A DNA stretch of 64,000 bases from Neckera pumila (lineage: Eukaryota > Streptophyta > Bryopsida > Hypnales > Neckeraceae): contig OZ018415.1 of the NCBI GenBank assembly GCA_963969595.1, forward strand, positions 18,848,001 to 18,912,000, given 5' to 3'. Positions 11,015-22,836 of the stretch are shown here, in pieces. Made by a program: the position numbers and the translations under genes. The notes below the pieces were generated by a model, which was not told the DNA's origin, did not search any database, and worked only from the letters and a program-made list of their open reading frames with translations. Position 1 is the first letter of the stretch. Each line of letters begins with the position of its first letter.

Positions 11015-13941
11015 CTAATTTGCAGCACCCTGATACTCAGATTCTTGCTTAGAATCCTGCTTAATAGGAACATCTTCCATGAAGTTGCCTTCCACGAAGT
11101 CTTGAAAATTTTGCTGCACCTGAATACGAAGGTTCAATCAAAAATCTGGGATTTAATTCATTCAACAATTACTTAAAATGCAATTTCCAGTCACTGATTA
11201 GCAGAAAACAACACAAGTTAAGAAAACAGCATGGGCTTGCAAATGGCGCATACCACGTTTTGGAAACCTTCATTGCCATTCTGCAGAATATGTACTTCAG
11301 GAATTGGGCCGCCACTTTCGGATGTGCCATGCTCACGTTTAGTGTTGTTTTGTGCAAACAGAAAGTGATGTTGCGGATGTTCACGTTGCTGTGGTCTTTC
11401 AAAGCCCGTGAAATATTTCTCTGGATACCTGCGCCGCAAGTTTTCCTGCCAAATCCACTCAGGCACCTTTAATCAAGTACTGTGACCCTTAATTCAATAC
11501 ATAATGCCAGAATAATCGGTCACAATGAAATCAAAAGAGCTCCTTTTCACACCTTACCTTTTTGCGAGCAATTATGGTTGCAATTGTCTCGTTTGCTAAT
11601 TCTGCTTCCGTTGTGGACCGTCTTCTTGGTCTTCTTGATCTCATTTGTGAATTAGATTCCCTGTCATACAAGAAAGCACTCAACAAGGCTTAGAGATGAA
11701 GACTAGCAACGGAAGGAGAAGTCATAGAGACCTTGCTCTTTCGAGTTCAAGGTGTCTTAACTCGTGAAGAACCAAGAACTCATGGTTTCATGATGATCTA
11801 CTGTGTTTTAAGATTATGAACAACATATATTCTAAGATGACCAAGTATATTGCAAAAAGTAAAATTTAGATGTAAAATTGATTCTAATTCTATAACATTA
11901 GAATTCTACACGTGCACGTTAGAAAATGAACCTGCTTGTCCTGCTCTTTTGAGGTTGGCCGCTTCTATTCATCGTCTTAACCAAATTTTCGACATTCTTG
12001 TACTCACGGATCAATGTTTGCAGATGGTAATCATTGCAGGCGAAACAACTCCACTCTTGTGTAGGCGATTCAATGGCGTTGAGAATCTCTTCTCCAAAGT
12101 TACGTTTGATGCAACGTTTGCAAAATGCTTTGGGACAAGTGTCGCATAGAATCACTTCGCCACCATCGCCGCACCAGCGGCACTCGTTCTCATGCTCAAA
12201 TGGGTCTTGGGGATTGTCCTGCAAAACATACTTGAGTTTAGAAATTGTGAAGAAAAATGTGATAACAACCAAGAAGTTAGAGTTTAGGGATTTAGAAGAC
12301 GTACCTTGGTGAAGGGGCTGCTAAAGAGGAAATCATAACAAGTCTGGCAGACTCCCACGTGGAGCACTGGATGTGCTTGCACTTCAACAATGGCCACACT
12401 GCGACCACATGCTGTACACACGAATTCTGCCTCATCTTCATGCTTTCCGAAATTATGTGTCCCCTGTCATGATAGAGTCTCTTGTCAAGCATTACACAAA
12501 AACATTATGGAATCACTAGTGATGGCAGATGTAGAACCATGGTAATGCTTTCACTTGATTGTACGTACACCATCAGCAACGTCTTCTGATTGCCAGAAGG
12601 AATTGCAGAACGTCCACCTCAAGCAGAACGTCCAACCTCAAGTTACAATTGTAGTGGTAGTTTTGGCTCGTAAATTGGGACCCAAAATAATTTTTCAAGA
12701 AATCATTACTTGTTATTATTGCATCCAATTAATACTATTCGTAGTGCATTGAAATTCTCTTGAAATGGGGACAATTGCAAGACCAACAGGAAAGGAACAG
12801 AGGAAGAACTAGCATTCGAATAATCAAGACACTGGAATGGTTTTTCTCCCTTACGTAATGCTCTTTGTTGTGCATTGAAATCCTCTTGAAAATAAGGGCA
12901 ATTGCATAACAGCCTGAAGAAACAGACATAGAGCTTCCATTCTAACAATGAAACCCTCTCAAAACACCGGAATACTTTCTCTCTGTTACGTGATCAAGAA
13001 GCAGGAAATGCAATGACACCAGTCGACACCAGTCTTCCTCAAGCAACTTCCGATCCAAAGATATGCATCCCCAAGCAAGTCCCAGTCTACGGCGCGCAAA
13101 GTAGAGTAGAGTACGTACAGTATGGTCGACCTGTGGCGTGCCAAAACCATGCACTGCTTCCTCCGACGGCAAGTCCTGGTCGCTCCCAGTCAAGTCCTCT
13201 CCATCGCTTTCCATATTAAAAGAGCTAGACCCTCCCCCCACCAGCGATGGCTTCTTCTCAAACCCACTCTCCTGTTGCACTGCCTGCTCCACTCCACTGT
13301 GATCTTCCTGCCACGTCGCCTCTTTCTTGGCTCTCATGTGCACCACTCTCCCATTCTCCAACATCACAGCTTGGTTCTCTCCCACTCCCTTGAATCATCA
13401 GCCACCATGCAGACAGACAGACCCCATTACAAACTTACAATTGCCAAAACTGAGGTCTTCAGTTGAAAACGATGACTCCAAGCTTGCACTAAAGTTAAAA
13501 GAATGAACAAACCCAAGTGTATTATACCATCAGTGCAAAAAAGAAACGATCCAATGCACGATAAGGAAAAACAGAACGCCAGTATTTATGTACCCAGACG
13601 TGCAAACCGCAGATCGATCAACCCAATTACTTACTAACTTACAATTAACGCACAATTGCCAAAACTGAGGTCTCTATTAGAAAAACTATAATTCAAAGCT
13701 CTCAAAATACTAACATACGTACCCAAGTGCAATTCCATCAATGGAAAAAAAAAAAGAGTTCAATGCATTGCAAGAGGGATCAGAAGGATCAATGAATAAT
13801 CGGTCTACACTAACCCTCTCTCCCGGGAATAGTGGCCTGGATTGCAAAACGTCCAGCAAAGTCGGGTACACGACATGACTCTCCTGCGCCTTGCTTCTCC
13901 AGAGCGGCGGTGCCACAGACCTCTTCGGTCTCTAAATACAT
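11015..13941 (-). CDS. ADD-domain zinc-finger protein without helicase
   Basis: Seven minus-strand exons join in frame: 13815-13941, 13131-13384, 12305-12463, 11932-12218, 11558-11660, 11254-11466 and 11015-11119, giving 415 residues. Residues about 138-245 form an ADD domain: a GATA-like finger (CTAC at 143-146 and CQTC at 166-169) followed by a PHD-type finger starting ECRWCGDGGEVILCDTCPKA. The ADD domain in ATRX and DNMT3 reads histone H3 tails, so a chromatin-reading role in the nucleus is likely. After the ADD come an Arg-rich stretch (RSRRPRRRS), a segment PEWIWQENLRRRYPEKYF and a stop. No SNF2 helicase or methyltransferase follows. Exon 1 and its junction (13384) are the weakest part: the acceptor has a poor pyrimidine tract. 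The exact N terminus is uncertain. Confidence 0.75.
12744..12911. repeat. Short direct duplication in ADD-gene intron 2
   Basis: Two copies of GTGCATTGAAAT, followed by CTCTTGAAA and a few bases later by CAATTGCA, start near 12746 and 12871, about 125 bp apart, within intron 2 (12464-13130). Confidence 0.5.
13428..13768. repeat. Direct duplication of about 130 bp in ADD-gene intron 1
   Basis: Copies at about 13428-13556 and 13636-13768 share CAATTGCCAAAACTGAGGTC, then ACCCAAGTG and CAATGCA in the same order. Both lie within intron 1. Confidence 0.6.
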
Positions 13942-14203
13942 CATTTCGACCACACAAAATCAGTTCAAAAAAAATTAAGACAGCTAGTCGGCCAACAGTA
14001 TATATATACACACAAATTGAAAATCAGCTACTGTAGTAACCAAGTATATACATCAATCACCAGAGAGCAAGCACCGAAATTCGATCTCAATGAAAAGCTC
14101 CAACATACCGCCATGGCTCGATTAATTAACACGCACGAAAGACCGAACTGTCCCCGCGCGCAAAGCTCTCAACGTGCATGCAATGAACTAGGAGCTTAAC
14201 TGA

Positions 14204-14292
14204 AGGCCGAGAAACTGCGAAACTTAGTAAACTGCGAAACTGCGAAACCGGGAAACTGGGAAAGTTGGTAGTGAAACTGCGAAACTGCAAAG
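14204..14292. repeat. GAAACTGCG minisatellite
   Basis: Roughly nine imperfect copies of a 9-base unit GAAACTGCG (variants AAACCGGGA, AAACTGGGA, AAACTGCAA) lie about 260 bases upstream of the ADD-gene start codon, so they may sit in its promoter or leader. Confidence 0.7.
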
Positions 14293-14557
14293 CCATTGTT
14301 TGCAGAGCTTGAAGAGCTTGAATGTTTGGCGATGCGTGTGAGATCGCGTGCCGAGGAGAAAAGGCCTGATGTGAAAGGCTGGTTCCCACGATGGTGATGG
14401 CGACGGGGGTGGTCACGGTCTTGTCTAGTGACGCCGGCACAGTTCATTAATATTGTTTCGGTGGTGTCAGGGATTGGAGTCAATCATGGGCAGTTTCAGG
14501 CACTCCATTGGAAAGTTGGGATGGCATGACTTGGTGGGGTTGGGAAGGGAAGTGCAG

Positions 14558-15120
14558 TCTTAATTCATATTAGTGTGCAGTCTTAATTCATATTAGTGTG
14601 CCCTGTGCCGTTGCCACACCCAGAACAAAAGAAAAAGTAATTTTTCTAATTTTTTAATCTATAGAAACTTTGAAATTTGATAACTTTCACACCGTAGATT
14701 CAAATGACACAAAACAAAGCTTGTGCACCCCTCTTTGCTGAGGACTTTTCAACAATACCAATCATGCGGCCAGGGGATGCACGGTCCAGGAGATCTCATT
14801 GTAACAAAACAAACAAACAGCTTATCTTAAGGTATTGACTAGTGTGCCCTGTGCCATTGCTTTAGCCAAAATAAAAATAAAAGTAGTTTTCTAATTTTTT
14901 TAAACCAAAAAAAACTTTGAAATTCAATAACTTTCGCAGTATAGGTCCAAACACCACGAAACCAAGCCCGTGCACCCTTCTCACCAAGGGCTTTCCAACG
15001 GTACTAGGCACGCCGCCGAGGGATGCACAGTACGGGAGATATCAATGTAACAAACAAACAAAACAAAACAAAACAAAACAAAACAAAACAAAACAAAACA
15101 ACCTGTCTTTAAGGTATGGA
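14558..15120. repeat. Tandem repeats upstream of the CACTA element
   Basis: A 23-bp unit TCTTAATTCATATTAGTG... is exactly duplicated (14558-14580, 14581-14603). Then two diverged copies of about 240-280 bp (about 14597-14840 and 14842-15120) each begin GTGTGCCCTGTGCC and include GTGCACCC and GGGATGCAC. The second copy holds an (AAAAC)n run at about 15056-15100. Confidence 0.65.
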
Positions 15121-15122
15121 TT

Positions 15123-17784
15123 CACTACAAGAAAATGGCCGTCACTTTTGCGACTTCAGTCTCGTGACTTCATGTCTAGTTTCATTTGAAAGTGATTGCA
15201 GATTCTGTAATTGCACCACCTATGGAATTGAAACTTGCCCCTAGTTATTTTGGTGGCGTGGCTGTGACAGCCAAATGAACAGTCAACGCAATTCGGCTGC
15301 AAGGCCGACATTCTCATTGACTACCTTGTCGGTCTGCTGGCGGAAAAAAGGTGATATCCGACATGGACGGGAAAGTCGTTTTCAAGTCGTACTTGAAAAC
15401 GGAGCTCTTTGTTTCAATTTTTTCACGTCGAAAATCTGCTCGAATTGAGGCGGGCAGGTTGGCATCGGGGTTTCAAGGACAAGGAAGAAAAATACAAGAT
15501 GTTGGAATGTGACTCAACACATAGCACTGCACAACAATTGTTAAATCACTTGGAGTCATTTCAGGGTTACAGAATGCCTACCTTGACTGAAAAAAACAAA
15601 TTGATTAATTCAAACGCAAAGACATTTCCATAGTGTGGGACGCCTTTTACGTTGCAGCTGCGTTACTACCACCCCTGTCACTAGGAAATGACTTTTTTAT
15701 GATTGAAGAGGGACTTATCCAATACTCATGGACTACTATGAGGTTAGTCTTCCAATTCAAAGGCCCTTATATTATACCAATCACAGTCTAATATCCCTCT
15801 TGAGCTAATAGAAGTGCCTATCTCTGTCCACACTAATAAGGCTTGAAATTATAATTTTTGCTCTTGTACAACTAACTACAGGTACAAGACATAGAACTTC
15901 AGTACAAACAACCAATTTTTACTGCAGCACCATTGCAAAATAGTTAGGTTGGCCAGTGACTCTCTTCAATGCATGATCCACTACAAAAACGGTCATTTTG
16001 GCTCAACAACTGTTCAGATGTGGTTTTGACTCCAATACACATCCCCATTACCTCTACACCGTCATCAGCAAATGACTGCTAGTTAACTATTTATAATAAG
16101 TTAGAAGTGATAGGCTAATGATTGTCTCCTGTCTTCATTTCCAAATGTAGACCTACTGGGTCTTCCTATCAAGATCACGTTCATCATGCATTTTTTGACT
16201 ACTACCATATTCTTGCATCCATTAAGGGTACTCCATGCATCTATAGCAGCACCTATCAAAAATTATTTCTATAATGATGTCCTAGTATTCTTCCTAAGCA
16301 AATAGGTTTTCCTTTGCCAACAATTTGATGGCGCCCACCACTCCTCTACAATTCAAACCCTTGACGCAACAATACCACTAATTGTAAGCAACCTCGGGAA
16401 CAAAATGGACAAGGTTTATATGCATTACAGTACTCTTAGGGGATGCTCTAAATGCTACTTCATAGCCTACACTCCTGTGACTTCAATACGACTTCATCAT
16501 CGTCATTTAAATGTCGCGGTAAAGGACTGTACTACAGAAACGACTCATAAATGACTAAGAAATGACTTTTGCACTATGGGAAATTGAAAAGTGGACACTC
16601 AGCTCAACATCCCCACAGAGTGTAGATTTGGCAATTCTGGAAGACTGTGGAAATCATGTGCAATCATCATCACACTTTTTTTTGCATGAAGTGAGGAGAC
16701 CTAGAACAACTACATAAGTACCTGTTTGGAGGAAGTAAAATAGGTGACCTTTTACTCTACATGTGCCAATCTTTTCCAATCAATTTAGCAAATTTGTCTA
16801 TAACTTTTGATTTGAGGCCCAAAATGTAAAATGGATTTTTGGAGATGAAAGCGAGATTGATTTCCTAACTTTTGTAAGTTCAAAACTTTTTGAAAAAAAT
16901 TAATCTACTATGCCTCCATGAGGTTTGAAATGTTACTTGTAACATAATTCTAGCATTTTACATGTATATCCCACATGGTTTGTCTTGCCTCCTACTACCC
17001 TGCTTCTATAAAAGGCTTGTCATTTCATCTCTTTATACTCACACAATAAGTGGATTTGGAAGCCATAAGCCAAATATGATGTATGACCGGTGCATGGTGT
17101 ACTGTGTAATGTATTTGGTATATGTGTATGGTGTATTGCTGTGGAACTTTGAATGTATGACTACTCCTTGTCTATTTGTCATTATATTCCTTGTTGTAAA
17201 CAATGCATTGTCGCAAATAAGAAATGACAGGAAAAACTGACTTTCCTTGTCCTTGGAGAGTATTCTAAACCTTAAATCCATGTCACTTCAGAACGACTAC
17301 ATGCATCACTCAAAAATGATTGGCAATCTTGAAAATATACCCTACAAATGATTGCAAAATAACTGGACACATGTCTGAGCATCACTTGTTCGTTGAAGAT
17401 GAAACTACAACAATAACTAAATAATGATTGGACACATGTCAACATTGCATTGGTCAATACAATTCCCTCACAACTGCAAAAGGACTGCAGAATGACTCAT
17501 ACGGAGGTCCACATCAATAGCCGTTGACCAATTTTTTTCAAAAAATGGGCAATTGCTCGACCTTTCCAAAAATTTCGTTCCTAAACCTGAATGTCATGTA
17601 GACCATCTCATCCTTTCTTCATCCAAGCCCAAATTTGTTGGTGATAATAGGATTGCAGTCAAAGATTTTGTGACTTGTCCACTATGACTTTTGGGCCTGC
17701 AGTCGCGCCGGAGTCACTTTTGTCTACTATGACTGTTTTGGAGTCATAGATTGCAGTTACATATACCCTCTTTTTCTTGTAGTG
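15123..17784. mobile_element. CACTA element, non-autonomous, 2.66 kb
   Basis: It begins CACTACAAGAAAATGG and ends TTTTTCTTGTAGTG, a 13-bp terminal inverted repeat of the CACTA (En/Spm) type. It is flanked on both sides by ATT, the 3-bp target duplication expected for the superfamily. Subterminal regions contain many copies of short AATGACT/AACGACT motifs in both orientations (for example near 16545-16570 and 17285-17500), which in CACTA elements bind transposase. No transposase frame is visible, so it is a defective, internally deleted copy. Confidence 0.85.
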
Positions 17785-17991
17785 ATTGTTGGGTTAGGAC
17801 TTAATTCATATCGCTAGGGTAGGTTAGTAAGTGATAGTGGATTCGTATGCACTTTAATGTACCTTTTTGGAACTCAGGATGAATAAATTATGGATCCTGT
17901 GAAGTATTGTCTCTAAGTGTACCAAAAATTTACAGTAGGCTCTCATTGGTTTTTGTGGATTTTTGTATTTTGATTGTGTATAGTTTCCCTA

Positions 17992-19829
17992 TTAATCTTC
18001 TAAAGTTTTAAGGCCATTTTTTTGGTAAAAAATCACTAAGAATTACCATTTCTATTGCATTTAGGCAAAAAAACAGAAAAAAAAAAATTCTTACTGAATC
18101 ATAAGATGTTTTACTAAACTTATATTAGAAGATGTAGCAAAGTTTTTGTAAAGTTTGACATAATAGATTGAATGATATTAGCATTTGAAGTAAAGATGCA
18201 TTAGAAACCATTTGAAGACACTAGAAGGCTTTTTAGAGCAACCTTGGGCAAAAAGAATCTCGGGAATTTTAGGGCAGGCATGCTTCCAACAAGGATTATT
18301 TGCGGGTGGGCAGCCATTAAGATGTCTCTATCTCATGTGGTATTCATCCTGAGTTGTGTGCCAACTTTGCCAATGTGTTAATGCTGCTTACACATGCTTT
18401 TAAGATTCTAGTCATGACAAATTCAAACAATGAATAAATTGGCACGTGGACAACACAAGTGGTACTTCTTTTTACCATCAGTGTGGCCAATTATGCTATT
18501 CATCACATTAGATGATATTTGAGGCCTATAAGAGACTGTGAGTTATCTTGCATTCTCAGACTGCGGGAATGTAGGATAATTGCTAGCTTAAAAGGATATT
18601 TGGGAGAATTTTTATTTTTATTTTTTATTTTTTATTTTTTTTATTTTTTTATTTTTTTATTTTTTTGAAAAAAATTAATTCTGACAGCCTGTATTGGCTG
18701 TTTGTAGAATTGGGCCAGATTTGGAAACAAGCCTGAAACGGCCCTCCAATACCCTCTAATGTCATCTAATGCTTATAATATTGCAATTATTCAATTTAAA
18801 ATTGTTTATCTTTCTAGCATGTGTACAAAGAACTCAAGTACAAGCAAGAGTATGAAGCCTTTGTCAACCACATTGCTTCCACAAATTAATCCTAGTTTAT
18901 TGATATGACCAAATGCAATTACAACCTCCAATTGTACACATTCCATTGTGGTTGCTCTCTAAACCATCCTCATTGGTCGCACTCCCAAAATTGTTGACAT
19001 AGTTGGCAGCATAGCACCATTTGAAGGCCCTTACACGGTAGTCAATTGAGAGGAAAGGACGGTGACAATTATATTGTCCAATGTGTCACTAATAGCCTCA
19101 AATGATTTCTAATGAACCTTTTGTTTGCAAATTGCTACACAAGACTACAAGAAGCTTTGAATCCTTTTACCTTCAACTTTTTACACTGTAGATGTTGATT
19201 TAAAAAATTTATATTGAAAAATTGAGTTGAAAATCTTAAAAAAAACTTGACAAAAAAAAACTTGATTTTTCATCCTTTAAGAAATTGTTAAGTAGGAACA
19301 GATTAGAGATGGAAAGAAAAACTATATTGTTAATAGTTCTAAGGTGGAATAAAAATTTGCAAATCCCAATGGCGAGATTGTTTTAATAAAAAAAACTCAA
19401 TCTTGTGGGCCTTTTTCACTTGTAAACTTGAGAAAATTGAATTGAACAGCAAAGCCAATATGTTATTTTTTCTCAAAGATGCTCTAAATGCCCACAAAAC
19501 AAAATGTTTTATAGCTTTCGAGATCATCACTTATCCAAATGGAATGAGTCAAAGATTTTCAAATAGAAAAAGACATTCTATAAAAAAAAAAAAATTCAAA
19601 ATATTGATTTCAAATTTTTGTGATTTTTTTGTATTTACTAGATTTTACTAATTTTAGTTTTGGTGGCATAGCTCTTGTTGCTATTCACATATTAAAATAT
19701 AAAATATATTCCTAGAAAATTGATCTATTTTTCTATCTTGTAAAAAACTTCCAAAAATCATGCCAAAAATATGAGCCTACCTAATTTTCTATTTGTACTC
19801 TGAGGGGACTTTGAGTTTTTAATGGTTAA
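17992..19829. mobile_element. Degraded TTAA-ended element with nested insertion
   Basis: Ends are TTAATCTTCTAAAG and a diverged TTAATGGTTAA. The interior resembles copy 1 (3293-4222): a CATTTCTATTGCA segment near the left end, the ATTGTTAATAG segment in the middle, and a GAGGGGACTTTG segment near the right. It is interrupted at 18506-18761 by a CATTAG-ended element, and other extra sequence separates the halves. No coding capacity is seen. Confidence 0.5.
18506..18761. mobile_element. CATTAG-ended inverted-repeat element, copy 1
   Basis: The left end CATTAGATGATATTTGAGG and the right end CCTCCAATACCCTCTAATG are imperfect inverted repeats. The centre is an ATTTTT-rich tract. Sister copies are at 24346-24681 and 59128-59391. 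It is short and non-coding, like a MITE; superfamily unknown. Confidence 0.55.
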
Positions 19830-20523
19830 TTAATATTTAATAATTTATATGTTTTCACAATATTGTCTCTAGGTATATCAAACAGTGATAGAAGTCTCTC
19901 ATAAATTCTTATAATCTAGTGTAGTCTAATTCCATACAATGTGTGTAATCAAAAGCTAGTGATTATGGATTTTCAAAGTATTGCTCTCTAGTGTGGCAGG
20001 GGTGATATTAGTTTTTTATAGGATGTTGTGTCCTGCTTATATATGTCACATAATTAATATTGAAGTATTTGTGTCTCTTTTTGGTGCAAATACATTTGCA
20101 TGTTACATTTTGGAATGTGATAATTAAGAGTGTCTAGATGTACGTGAGGTTTCTTTTGTTTTAAAGTTGTAGAACTATGGACCCTTGATATTGGCCTTGC
20201 CAACTTGTCCCTTCAATTTGTTTTAGGAAGTTTAATAATTACACTGTCTTGAGAATCAATGTAGGGTTCTTTTAGTAGATATACATTAGTTGGGATTGCA
20301 ATTAGGTGCATTCAAATTAAATTAGTATTTAACAAGTTACAAGGTATGTAGAAGGTGTATTGCAAAGATGGAATATTAAATAATTGATGGTTATATACCA
20401 TAGTCCTAAAAAATTGAATGTCAATTTACACAAACTATTGATTTTCCTTTGCAAAAATAATATATATTTATAGAGACATGTTCAATAAACTAAAAAAAAT
20501 ATTTATAATAGTCAATATTTTTT
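19830..20523. other. AT-rich gene-free DNA
   Basis: Stops in all frames; no element end or RNA gene seen. Confidence 0.5.
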
Positions 20524-21426
20524 TTAATCTGCCTAAAGTCTCAAGGTTGTTTTTTCATCAACAACCACTCAAATTTGCCATTTCTATTGCAAGTATAAAA
20601 AACTGTGAAGATTGTTTTTTTGGCATATCTAGTTGCCATAGACTCTTGCACTAGAATATTTTTAAAATCTATGGAATAAATTTCAAGGATTTAAACCATA
20701 AACGTTGCAAGATATTTGCGTGTAAAATTATAAAAATAAATATCTTTTTCACCTTGAGACTTTGAATCTTTGAAATTTGAATATTCCACTACAAAGTTTT
20801 AAAGTAAGAAATCTTTAGAGTAGAGAATTGAGTTGAAAATCTAAAAAAAACCCAAAAATCAACTTGATTTTCACTCTTGCAAAAAAATTTAAGTAGAAGT
20901 AGATAAATTAAAAAACTAAATTATTAATTGCTCCAAGGTGAAATTGAAGAGATTGATTCCAATATTGAGACTTCTAGCAAGTGCATTGAACCTTGTGGAA
21001 CCTTTTTTTTCTTATGAAGCTGTAATAATTGAGTTCAAAAACAAATTCAATACATTACAATTTTTGAAGATGATATATTGATTGCTCACAAAAAATGAAG
21101 CTCTATAACTTTGACATTTCTTATTCAAATGGAATGAGTTAAAATATTCTATCCACTCAACAAAATATAATCTATAAGAAACAAATTTTTAAAAATTTAG
21201 TTTCAATTTTCTACAATTTTTTTACTATTTAGCAAACTGCTTTTGCTTAAGGTGGCATAATTTTTATTCTCAGGCACTAGTTCACATGAAAATCATATTC
21301 TCTAAAAGCTGATGTGTTTCTTTATCTTTAAAAAAAGTTTCACAAATCATATCAGAAATTGAGGTCACAAGATCCTACTCAATATCCCAACTATCCCTCA
21401 AGAAGACTTTGGAACTTAGGATTTAA
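20524..21426. mobile_element. Degraded TTAA-ended element
   Basis: The left end reads TTAATCTGCCTAAAGTCTC and the right end GGAACTTAGGATTTAA, diverged from the TTAACCCCTAAAG consensus. The interior follows copy 1 (3293-4222), including CATTTCTATTGCAAG near the left and CTATCCCTCAAG near the right. Length is 903 bp, similar to intact copies. Non-coding. Confidence 0.5.
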
Positions 21427-22178
21427 TAAAACTCTAACCAATTGCTCTTAGTTTACTCAAAGCTTTCACATACTTAATGCGTATTATACTTTATAATATC
21501 AATGAATTCCTATTACATAATTATATAAGCTTTTTTTTCCTAAAATTCTGGTGAGGAATGAGAACCATTGGAAAAACATTCTTCATTTTAATTGCAAGAT
21601 TTCTAATTTACAAATTCTTCTACTTCACCATTAGAGGTATAAGTGAAGTTGTAAAGATTTGTAGGATGATATAGGTAAGTTAAAAACAAAAATGATACCC
21701 AAAGGGTACTCTTTGCAATTTTATGTTCTCTATGAATTTTAATGATTTTAGTCATTCTGTAGATTTGATTGGGTTTATTAATAAGGTGAAGAGACCTAAT
21801 TGTGACCCCTTTCTAAAATTGATCCCTATAGATTCTTGCCTAAAATATACAATTTCTATTCATGACATTCAAGGGTTGCTTTTAGATATATTTATTTTTG
21901 CTTTTAAATGAGCGGAAATTTAAATAATTTACTCTTATTTTTTTGAATCACTAATACCACATATAGAATTGGGTGTACAACATTAGTAACCCCTGAAGGA
22001 CAGGGGTGTTTGAGCATAGCTCTTGTTTTCTTGACCGGCTATTGTAATAAGTACAATTCCTCATTTGTGTGGAATAATGATGATGATCGCCACCATTGAA
22101 ATGAAATAAGACCTATCAATCATGAGTATACCTTGGTTACAACACTCAATCTTTTATTCATTGATCTTTTATCCTGTG
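21427..22178. other. AT-rich gene-free DNA
   Basis: No supported coding region. A 62-codon open frame at 21723-21911 shows no family resemblance. Confidence 0.5.
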
Positions 22179-22836
22179 AACTAGCGGTTGGCGCTTGCTA
22201 TGCTACACATTCATTATTCGAATTTTGTTCGAATTTTTATGTATTAGATAAAGTGCAAAACAAAAATTTCAACAAATCTTCAAATAAAAATTACTAAAAT
22301 CTTTGTACAATTTTGTTTATAAGTAAGCATATATTGAAATATACAATAGAAATTTACTGAATGATGAATAAAATATATGCAATGGTGAATACTGTAAAAG
22401 ATGCACATTTATTGTAATGTATTCAAAAGTTGATTCAATTGTTACAAACAATGGCAACCCAAAAACTTGGTGAATTGAAAAGAAAAACTTGTAAATTTCA
22501 AAAACTTCATGAACAACTTAATTGTTGTGAATTCCAAAATCGCTTCAATTGAATAAATTTCTCAAATCATTTGGTAGTAGCAATAGAATTTTGAAATCAT
22601 AAATGCTGTAAAAGTGATATTACAGAGGTGATTGCAAACTATTACTCTATTTTTGTAATATAACATTGTGTGAAAATATTATTTTTATGTATGCATGATA
22701 AAAAATATTTTGACAAAATATTAAAATTATTTATTTCAAAGACTTATTGAAATCATTATCATGCATTCTATTCAAATATATCAAAATTTTACTAATATGT
22801 GATACAATGAATGCGTAGCATACCAAGCATGAGCCC
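22179..22836. mobile_element. Inverted-repeat element with ACTAGCGG ends
   Basis: The left end contains ACTAGCGGTTGGCGCTTGCT then ATGCTACACATTC; near the right end GAATGCGTAGCAT is its complement. Related ends occur at 33183-33480. The inside is AT-rich and non-coding. I cannot assign the superfamily. Confidence 0.5.
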
